From NCBI GenBank assembly GCA_024409185.1, contig JAKSUD010000013.1, positions 1-11,137 on the forward strand: a DNA stretch of 11,137 bases, in the 5' to 3' direction. A program made the position numbers and the translations under genes. Shown here in pieces: positions 5,907-11,137 of the stretch (positions are counted from its first letter, which is position 1; every line of letters begins with the position of its first letter). This stretch comes from an archaeon. GTDB lineage: Archaea > Methanobacteriota > Methanobacteria > Methanobacteriales > Methanobacteriaceae. Under the pieces are notes generated by a model that saw only the letters and a list, made by a program, of their open reading frames with translations, had not been told where the DNA came from and ran no database searches.

Positions 5907-6713
5907 CCACCTAAAATTAGTGAAAATATTGAAGAGTATTTGGAAGTTCTTTATAAATTTGGGAGTAGATCTGATTTTGTTTCTACAACAACTTTATCAA
6001 AAGAATTAAAGATTGCTCCAGGTAGTGTAACTCAAATGCTTAAAAAATTAGAAGATTTGGGTTATATTGAGTATACTCCTTATAAAGGGGCTGTATTAAC
6101 AGATAATGGTATGAAAACTTCTCAAAAAATAACTAGAAAACATAGAATTCTTGAAAGATTTTTAAAAGATGTTTTAAAAATTAAAGATGAAAATATTCAT
6201 AATCAAGCTTGTGAAATGGAACATTCTTTATCAGATGAAGCAGAACGTGCATTATGTCATATGTTAAATCATCCAGATACTTGTCCAGGTAATCATTTAA
6301 TTCCTGCTTGTGATTTTGATTTTAATAACTGTGAAGATTGTTTAAATACTGATTTGGATATTGATGATATTTCAATTAGAAAATCTAATCTTTTAGCTAT
6401 TTCTCAATTAAATTGTGGAGATAAAGGGGAAATATTCTTTATTAGAGGTACTTCAGAATCTTTTGGTAATGTTTTATCTGTTGGTATTGCTATTGGGATT
6501 AAAATTGAAGTTGTAAGTTTAGGTGATTCTAGAAATAATGGTTCTGAATTAATAGTTATTAAATTAAATGATTCTTTAATAGAAATCGATAATTCTTTAG
6601 CAAATAATATTTTAGTTAAATTTGTAATTATTTTTTTAATTAAATTTTTAATTATTAGTATTTATACGTTTAAGGTGTTTAAATGCGTGCAGATTTATGT
6701 GATGGGATTGTAA
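5904..6713 (+). CDS. DtxR/IdeR-family metal-dependent transcriptional repressor, with abnormal C-terminal extension
   Basis: A cytoplasmic metal sensor and DNA-binding repressor, 269 residues as read. Residues 5-70 form a winged helix (SENIEEYLEVLY, VSTTTLSKEL, PGSVTQMLKKL, YTPYKGAVLTDNG). The dimerisation and metal domain carries H80, E84, H99, C103, E106 and H107, equivalent to DtxR H79, E83, H98, C102, E105 and H106. The cysteine favours an iron-type (DtxR/IdeR) over a manganese-type (MntR) site. E11 replaces DtxR Met10. Four extra cysteines lie at 127-146. Residues 170-239 resemble the SH3/FeoA-like domain, ending SLANNILVK. The last 30 residues are hydrophobic, look like translated AT-rich spacer and overlap endA by 31 nt. 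A one-base frame change would stop at TAA 6625-6627. It probably controls iron uptake genes elsewhere and itself. Confidence 0.85.
   Translation: MPPKISENIEEYLEVLYKFGSRSDFVSTTTLSKELKIAPGSVTQMLKKLEDLGYIEYTPYKGAVLTDNGMKTSQKITRKHRILERFLKDVLKIKDENIHNQACEMEHSLSDEAERALCHMLNHPDTCPGNHLIPACDFDFNNCEDCLNTDLDIDDISIRKSNLLAISQLNCGDKGEIFFIRGTSESFGNVLSVGIAIGIKIEVVSLGDSRNNGSELIVIKLNDSLIEIDNSLANNILVKFVIIFLIKFLIISIYTFKVFKCVQIYVMGL
6672..6685 (+). promoter_or_regulatory. ribosome binding site of endA
   Basis: AAGGTG (6672-6677) lies 5 nt before ATG 6683. This strong site lies inside the extended reading frame of the preceding repressor, supporting the view that the repressor normally ends before it. Confidence 0.6.
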
Positions 6714-7198
6714 CTATTAAAATTGAGAAAGGTAATAAAAAACCAATTTCATTTAATCAAAAAAGTGGTTTTGGTAAATTATCTGAAGAAATGTTAGAAC
6801 TTTCTCTTATTGAAGCTTGTTATTTACTTGAAAATGGCCGTATTGATATTTATGAAAATGATAAAAAATGTGAACTCTCTTATATTTTAGATATGCTTAA
6901 AAAAGATAATCTTTATGGAAAATATGTTGTTTATAGAGATTTAAAAAATAGAGGGTATATTATAAAAACAGGATTTAAGTATGGTTCTGAATTTAGACTT
7001 TATGAGCGTGGTGGAGGGCCAGGTCAAGGTCATTCCGATTATCTTGTAAAAGTTTTATATGAAACTTATGACGTTAAAGTATTAGACTTTTCAAGTTATA
7101 TTCGTGTAGCTCATGGAGTTAATAAAAAACTTTTACTTGCTGTTGTTGATGATGATTTAGATATTACTTATTATAATGTGGAATGGACTAGACCATAA
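6683..7198 (+). CDS. endA: tRNA-splicing endonuclease (homotetramer type)
   Basis: Cuts introns from precursor tRNAs (and rRNAs) at bulge-helix-bulge structures in the cytoplasm. The 171-residue length fits the alpha-4 archaeal enzymes such as that of Methanocaldococcus jannaschii (179 residues). The N-terminal half (1-80) is the alpha/beta domain (LSLIEACYLLENGRI). The C-terminal catalytic domain contains YVVYRDLKNRGYIIKTG, YGSEFRLY, GPGQGHSDYLV and RVAHGVNKKLLLAVV. The predicted triad is Tyr107, His117 and Lys148, with the same spacing (10 and 31) as Tyr115, His125 and Lys156 of the M. jannaschii enzyme. It directly follows the repressor gene without a terminator or clear promoter between, so co-transcription is likely. 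Confidence 0.93.
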   Translation: MRADLCDGIVTIKIEKGNKKPISFNQKSGFGKLSEEMLELSLIEACYLLENGRIDIYENDKKCELSYILDMLKKDNLYGKYVVYRDLKNRGYIIKTGFKYGSEFRLYERGGGPGQGHSDYLVKVLYETYDVKVLDFSSYIRVAHGVNKKLLLAVVDDDLDITYYNVEWTRP

Positions 7199-7308
7199 TT
7201 ATTTATTTTCATTAATTATATTTTATTAAAAATACTTGGGTAATCCATAAATACATTAATTTGCAGATAAAAATTTACTATCATTTTAATTAAAAATAGC
7301 TTTATTAA

Positions 7309-7363
7309 TTTTATAATGTTTATTAATTATGTATTAAATTATTAAATGAATATTTCATTTAAT
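7309..7363 (+). promoter_or_regulatory. trpS promoter region with a perfect palindrome
   Basis: A TATA-like TTTTATAA (7309-7316) predicts a start near 7338. Just after it lies a perfect inverted repeat: arms ATTAAATGAA (7341-7350) and TTCATTTAAT (7354-7363) around TAT. It could be an operator at the transcription start or a 5' hairpin ending 16 nt before the Shine-Dalgarno core at 7380. The TATA assignment is weak; the palindrome is directly visible. Confidence 0.45.
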
Positions 7364-7390
7364 TGATGTTTATTGTTTAAAGGTGATTTT

Positions 7391-8482
7391 GTGATTGATC
7401 CATGGGCATCATTTGACTTAGATTATGATAAATTAGTTAATCAGTTTGGTATAAGAAAATTTTCAGATGTATTAGATACTATTGAAAATCCTCTTCCTTT
7501 AATGGAAAGGGGAGTTATTTTTGGACATAGGGACTTTGATAAAATTGTTCCTCTTGTAAATAATAAGAAAGACTTTGCAGTTGTTACTGGTATGATGCCA
7601 AGTGGGCAAATTCATATTGGTCATAAAATGGTTATTGACCAACTTAAATGGTATTTTGAAAAAGGAGGTCAATTATCTTTATCTATTGCAGATATGGAAG
7701 CTTATGCTGCAAGAGGAATTAGTTTTGAAGAAGGTAAAAGAATAGCTATTGAAGAATACCTTGCTAATTATATTGCTCTTGGTTTAGATTTAACTGATGA
7801 ACAAATTAATATTTATTTACAATCTCAAAATAGAGTTCTCAGTGATTTAACCTTTAAACTTTCTAAAAAAGCTAATTTTAATAATATGCATTCTATTTAT
7901 GGATTTACTCAAAGTACTAATTTAGCTCATTTATATGCACCTCTTGTTCAAGTAGCTGATATTTTACTTCCACAAACTGAAGAATATGGTGGACCTAAAC
8001 AAGTTGTAGTTCCTGTTGGAATTGACCAAGATCCTCATCTTAGATTAACAAGAGATATTGCAGCTAAATTAAATGAAGAATTTGGATTTATAGCTCCTGC
8101 TTCTACTTATCATAGATTCTTAACAGGTCTTACAGGTGATAAGATGTCAAGTAGTAAACCAAAAACAGCTATTTACTTAAATGATGAACCTAAAAAAGCT
8201 GAAAAGAAAGTTAAATCTGCTAAAACTGGTGGTAGAGAAAGCTTAGAAGAACAAAAAGAATTAGGTGGTCAACCAGATTCTTGTGTTATTTATGAAATGT
8301 TAGTTTATCATTTAGTTGATGATGACGATGAACTTAAGAAAATTAGAGAAGAATGTTTAGATGGAACTCTTCTTTGTGGTCATTGTAAAGTTCACACAGC
8401 AGAATTAATGAAAGAGTTCTTTGAAGATTTACATACTAAAAAAGAAGAATCTTTAGAAATAGCTAATACTTTATTTGAATAA
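7391..8482 (+). CDS. trpS: tryptophanyl-tRNA synthetase
   Basis: Charges tRNA-Trp with tryptophan using ATP; a class I synthetase acting in the cytoplasm, 363 residues. The start is taken as GTG 7391 because AAAGGTGAT lies just upstream and the resulting IDPWASFDLDYDKL is the usual archaeal TrpS N-terminus. The frame opens earlier at TTG 7373, but that start has no ribosome binding site. The HIGH motif is exact (His75-His78, in PSGQIHIGH) and the KMSSS motif is at 251-255 (DKMSSSKP). IDQDPHLRLTRDIA between them is the tryptophan-binding and dimer region. The eukaryote/archaea-type layout (N-terminal IDPW extension, GPKQVVVPVGIDQDPH) is clear. The next gene begins within about 20 nt, so they are probably co-transcribed. 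Confidence 0.95.
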   Translation: MIDPWASFDLDYDKLVNQFGIRKFSDVLDTIENPLPLMERGVIFGHRDFDKIVPLVNNKKDFAVVTGMMPSGQIHIGHKMVIDQLKWYFEKGGQLSLSIADMEAYAARGISFEEGKRIAIEEYLANYIALGLDLTDEQINIYLQSQNRVLSDLTFKLSKKANFNNMHSIYGFTQSTNLAHLYAPLVQVADILLPQTEEYGGPKQVVVPVGIDQDPHLRLTRDIAAKLNEEFGFIAPASTYHRFLTGLTGDKMSSSKPKTAIYLNDEPKKAEKKVKSAKTGGRESLEEQKELGGQPDSCVIYEMLVYHLVDDDDELKKIREECLDGTLLCGHCKVHTAELMKEFFEDLHTKKEESLEIANTLFE

Positions 8483-8498
8483 ATTTTCTTTTGATATT

Positions 8499-9143
8499 AT
8501 GGATTCTAAGTATTATTTTAAAGAATTTTTAAAAAACTTAAAATCAGGATTTGCAGATAATAAATATTTATTATTATTTTCAGTTCTGCTTTTTGTAATT
8601 CCACTTCTTCTTGGATATTTTGCTGCAGATGTTATTAGTCCTTTTATGAAACCTTTCATTAATGCATTTGGGCAGAAAATTGATGATGGAACTATTCAAT
8701 TAACTACTCAATCAATATTTTTTAATAATTTTAAAGTATTTGTTATTTTATTTGTAGGTTCTGCATTATTTGCTATTATTGGAATAGTTATTTTAGTATT
8801 TAATGGGTTATTTATAGGTTATTTTGCAAAATCAACTATACCTCTTATCCCCTTTTTAGCTTTAACTCTCCCTCATGGTATTTTTGAAATTCCCTCTTTA
8901 ATTATATCTTCATTTGCAGGTTTTATTGTTTTATCATTTATTATTAAAACAATTAATTGTTTAATTACTAATGATTCAAAAATACTTGATAGATTTAAAT
9001 TAGCTTATAATACTAATTCTTTCATGTTAAAACAAGTTTTAGCTTTATTTATTTTAGCTATTATTTTAGTAGCTATTGCTGCATTTATTGAAGCTAATTT
9101 AACTCAATACATAGCTTTTAATATCTTTAAAATAATTTTATAA
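8499..9143 (+). CDS. SpoIIM/DUF95-family integral membrane protein
   Basis: A 214-residue membrane protein of the stage II sporulation M (DUF95) family. The family is widespread in archaea that do not sporulate, and its function there is unknown. A cytoplasmic N-terminus (SKYYFKEFLKNLKSGF) precedes hydrophobic segments near 23-43, 77-109, 114-124, 128-151 and 178-198. The family signature LPHGIFEIP is at 124-132 (His126, Gly127, Glu130). ATG 8499 has only a weak GAT-type site upstream, similar in layout to thrC. An alternative TTG at 8475 would overlap the trpS end by 8 nt and add MNKFSFDI, but has no ribosome binding site. Tight coupling to trpS suggests one transcript, with no obvious functional link. 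Confidence 0.8.
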   Translation: MDSKYYFKEFLKNLKSGFADNKYLLLFSVLLFVIPLLLGYFAADVISPFMKPFINAFGQKIDDGTIQLTTQSIFFNNFKVFVILFVGSALFAIIGIVILVFNGLFIGYFAKSTIPLIPFLALTLPHGIFEIPSLIISSFAGFIVLSFIIKTINCLITNDSKILDRFKLAYNTNSFMLKQVLALFILAIILVAIAAFIEANLTQYIAFNIFKIIL

Positions 9144-9200
9144 AAAGTTTTTAATTCTTTTTCTTATTTCTTGTTTTTTATTTATTATTTTTTATTTTTT
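9144..9200 (+). terminator. T-tract terminator after the trpS transcription unit
   Basis: Directly after the stop codon, T-runs of four to nine bases follow each other without a clear hairpin. Oligo-T tracts alone suffice for archaeal polymerase termination. Confidence 0.4.
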
Positions 9201-9263
9201 TTTAGTAAATTTTTTATTTGTGATGAAATAAATTATTATTTAATCAAACTTGTGAGGGTAATT

Positions 9264-9599
9264 ATGAATCTTAAAAGATTATTTGGTGTTCTGTTTATTA
9301 TTATAATGTTATTATCTATGCCTTGTGCTTATGCAACAGATGATTCTTCAGATAATAGTGAATTTATTTTTAAAGATGTAAATACTATTGGAAATTCTTT
9401 TATTGTTTCAGTTATCACTGAATGTTCAGGTATAATTTCTTTGTATAAAACTCTTGTAATGAAATCTTCTAATGGTTATAATGGAAAAATTCAAGCAGGT
9501 ATTATAAGTAAAGTTCATAAAAGAGAGCATTATGAAAAACCTAGTGTTAAGCGTAAAAAGAAAGCAGAGGCTGCGAGAAAAAAAGCGAGAAAATATTAG
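9264..9599 (+). CDS. small exported protein with a highly basic C-terminal tail, function unknown
   Basis: I do not recognise a family. The start ATG 9264 is chosen because GAGGGTAAT lies just before it; the frame is open upstream, but that part is AT-rich spacer. The protein has 111 residues. Residues 1-25 form a signal peptide (NLKR n-region, [12 protein letters not shown] core, cleavage near AYA). A short acidic stretch follows (TDDSSDNSE), then a moderately hydrophobic middle (40-82) with one cysteine (Cys54), then a tail from 84 to the end with 13 Lys/Arg in 28 residues, including KRKKK and RKKARK. Once exported, the tail could bind anionic wall or membrane polymers. It appears monocistronic, with T-tracts on both sides. 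A lipoprotein is unlikely: Cys21 lies within PCAYA, with no clear lipobox. Confidence 0.65.
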   Translation: MNLKRLFGVLFIIIMLLSMPCAYATDDSSDNSEFIFKDVNTIGNSFIVSVITECSGIISLYKTLVMKSSNGYNGKIQAGIISKVHKREHYEKPSVKRKKKAEAARKKARKY

Positions 9600-9607
9600 G
9601 AATTGTT

Positions 9608-9680
9608 AATTTTTTCATCTTAAATTTTTTATCTTTTTTTATTAATTTTTTTTACATTTTTTAATTTTATTTTCATTTTT
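9608..9680 (+). terminator. T-tract terminator after the small basic protein gene
   Basis: Several T-runs of five to eight bases follow the stop codon at 9599 without a convincing hairpin. Confidence 0.4.
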
Positions 9681-9737
9681 GTCATTAGTTTTTTATAGTA
9701 TAAATTTTATAATTATATGATGTATATTAAATTAGGA

Positions 9738-9786
9738 TTATATTTTAGTTTGAATTAAAGTCAAACTTATTCTTGATTATAAAAAT
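9738..9786 (+). promoter_or_regulatory. thrC promoter region with a palindromic candidate operator
   Basis: AGTTTGA (9747-9753) and TCAAACT (9761-9767) form a perfect inverted repeat with a 7-nt spacer. It lies between two TATA-like sequences, TTATATTTT (9738-9746) and TTATAAAAAT (9777-9786). Whichever is used, the repeat touches the promoter, so it may bind a regulator of threonine synthesis. The regulator is unknown. Confidence 0.4.
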
Positions 9787-9826
9787 TATTAAAGAATGTT
9801 AAAAAGAACATATTTTAAGTGATATC

Positions 9827-11023
9827 ATGATTAGATGTGTATCTTGTGGTGAAGAATACGAAGATGATGAAGTTATTTATAACTGTACAAAATGTGGTTC
9901 TGTTTTAGAAGTTGAAGTGGAAATTGATGTTCCTAAAGAAACTTTTGATGGCAGAAAAGATAATTTATGGAAATTTAAAGAGTGTTTACCTGTTGATGCA
10001 GATAAAAGAGTTTCTTTAGATGAAGGTGGAACTCCATTTTGTAAGTGTGATAAATTAGGTAAAGAACTTGGCATTGACCTTTATGTTAAAGTAGAAGGTT
10101 CTAACCCTACTGGTAGTTTCAAAGATCGTGGAATGACTATTGGTATGACTAAAGCTATGATGCTTGGTGTAGATACTGTAGGTTGTGCTTCTACTGGTAA
10201 TACCTCTGCATCCCTTGCAGCTTATGCAGCAAGAGCAGGTCTTAGATGTGCAGTATTCCTTCCAGCAGGTAAAGTAGCTTTAGGTAAATTAGCTCAAGCT
10301 ATGTTCCATGGTGCTGAAGTATTCTCTATTAATGGAAACTTTGATGAAGCTTTAGAAGCTATGACTCAACTTGCTATGGAAAAACATTTATACTTACTTA
10401 ACTCAATTAACCCATTCAGATTAGAAGGTCAAAAAACTATTGGTTATGAAATTGTACGTGATTTAGGATGGGAATCTCCTGATAGGATTGTTCTTCCTGT
10501 AGGTAATGCAGGTAATATTTCAGCTATTTGGAAAGGTGTAACTGAATTCCATAATGCTGGATTTATGAAAGATTTACCAATGATGACAGGTATTCAAGCT
10601 GAAGGTGCATGTCCAATTGCTAATGCATTTAGAGATAAAACTATGGATATGACTCCTGTTGCAAATCCAGAAACAATAGCTACTGCTATTCGTATTGGTG
10701 CTCCTGTAAGTTCTATTAAAGCATTAAGAGCTATTTATGATTCTAATGGTTTAGCTGAAACTGTTACTGATGAAGAAATCCTTGATGCTCAAAAATTACT
10801 TGCAAGAACTGAAGGTATTGGTGTAGAACCAGCTTCTGCAGCATCTATTGCAGGTCTTAAAAAATTAGTAGAACAAGGAGATATTGATAAAGGAGAACGT
10901 GTTGTTTGTGTTGTAACTGGTCACTTACTTAAAGATCCAAATACTGCAATTGATGCTTGTGTAGATCCAGTTAAAGTAGATGCAGACATAGATAAAATCA
11001 AAGAAATTTTACTTAATAAATAA
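9827..11023 (+). CDS. thrC: threonine synthase
   Basis: Converts O-phosphohomoserine to threonine and phosphate; PLP-dependent fold type II enzyme of the cytoplasm, 398 residues. An N-terminal zinc ribbon has Cys4, Cys7, Cys20 and Cys23 (CVSC, CTKC), common in archaeal threonine synthases. NPTGSFKDRGM carries the PLP lysine, Lys99. STGNTSASLAAYAARAG is the substrate or cofactor loop, and LPVGNAGNISA is the glycine-rich phosphate-binding loop. VEPASAASIAGLKKL and VVCVVTGHLLKDP near the end are also typical. AAGTGAT (9817-9823) lies 3 nt before ATG 9827. The gene has its own promoter region and T-rich end, so it seems monocistronic. The base composition and codon choice, richer in C-ending codons than the neighbours, suit a well-expressed housekeeping gene. 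Confidence 0.95.
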   Translation: MIRCVSCGEEYEDDEVIYNCTKCGSVLEVEVEIDVPKETFDGRKDNLWKFKECLPVDADKRVSLDEGGTPFCKCDKLGKELGIDLYVKVEGSNPTGSFKDRGMTIGMTKAMMLGVDTVGCASTGNTSASLAAYAARAGLRCAVFLPAGKVALGKLAQAMFHGAEVFSINGNFDEALEAMTQLAMEKHLYLLNSINPFRLEGQKTIGYEIVRDLGWESPDRIVLPVGNAGNISAIWKGVTEFHNAGFMKDLPMMTGIQAEGACPIANAFRDKTMDMTPVANPETIATAIRIGAPVSSIKALRAIYDSNGLAETVTDEEILDAQKLLARTEGIGVEPASAASIAGLKKLVEQGDIDKGERVVCVVTGHLLKDPNTAIDACVDPVKVDADIDKIKEILLNK

Positions 11024-11043
11024 TTTTATTAAGTTTTTAAAAT

Positions 11044-11137
11044 AATTAAGATTCAAATAAATTTTACTAGTAAGTAATATTATTAAGTCTTAATTTTCTT
11101 TTCTTTTTTTATTTTTTTAAGTATTTTACATATTTTT
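11044..11137 (+). terminator. inverted repeat and T-rich terminator after thrC
   Basis: AATTAAGA (11044-11051) can pair with TCTTAATT (11088-11095) around a 36-nt loop that contains the palindrome TTACTAGTAA. T-runs follow to the window end. The long loop makes the stem uncertain, but the T-tracts alone support termination. Confidence 0.45.

Noticed and set aside
7373..7390. Upstream TTG start for trpS
   Set aside because: It has no ribosome binding site, and the GGTGAT site lies within that stretch, so GTG 7391 is preferred.
8475..8498. Upstream TTG start for the SpoIIM-family gene overlapping trpS
   Set aside because: No Shine-Dalgarno site before it; ATG 8499 gives a normal family N-terminus, although the choice is not certain.
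9877..10074. Minus-strand ORF of 65 codons in thrC
   Set aside because: Lies fully within the zinc-ribbon and N-terminal coding part of thrC; a shadow frame.

Overview
This window looks like the chromosome of a low-GC, pseudomurein-walled methanogen of the Methanobacteriales, most likely Methanobrevibacter (Methanosphaera is an alternative). The evidence is the extreme AT content, the archaeal gene set (homotetramer-type EndA splicing endonuclease, archaeal-style TrpS, DtxR-type regulator, archaeal threonine synthase), TATA-box promoters, GGTGAT-type Shine-Dalgarno sites, and two exported proteins with pseudomurein-binding repeats. All eight supported genes lie on the + strand. No tRNA, rRNA, CRISPR array or insertion sequence was recognised.

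Left half (1-5666): two paralogous cell-wall proteins lie in tandem. Each has a signal peptide, a Ser/Asn/Asp-rich stalk, paired pseudomurein-binding (PMBR-like) repeats (six in the first, four in the second), and a C-terminal transglutaminase-fold domain with a complete Cys-His-Asp triad. The domain resembles the PeiW/PeiP pseudomurein endoisopeptidases. Each gene ends in a hairpin plus T-tract terminator. They are separated by about 1 kb of T-skewed non-coding DNA that holds the promoter and a long leader of the second gene. The likely role is wall remodelling or autolysis, or surface adhesion using the fold.

Middle (5667-7198): a DtxR/IdeR-type metal-responsive repressor with a candidate autoregulatory operator, followed by endA. 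The repressor frame runs about 30 codons past the expected end and into endA, which suggests a lost stop codon or a frameshift.

Right half (7199-11137): trpS, with a 10-bp-arm palindrome just ahead of it, is followed closely by a SpoIIM/DUF95 membrane protein gene. Next come a small exported protein with a very basic tail that I do not recognise, and thrC, with a 7-bp-arm palindrome near its promoter.

The most interesting material is the tandem wall-protein pair: mosaic codon use, internal duplications, a missing canonical start near the ribosome binding site of the second gene, and structured or palindromic control regions. The palindromes upstream of trpS and thrC, the stop-loss candidate in the repressor and the small basic secreted protein also merit a look. 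I see no clear new multi-gene defence or mobile system.
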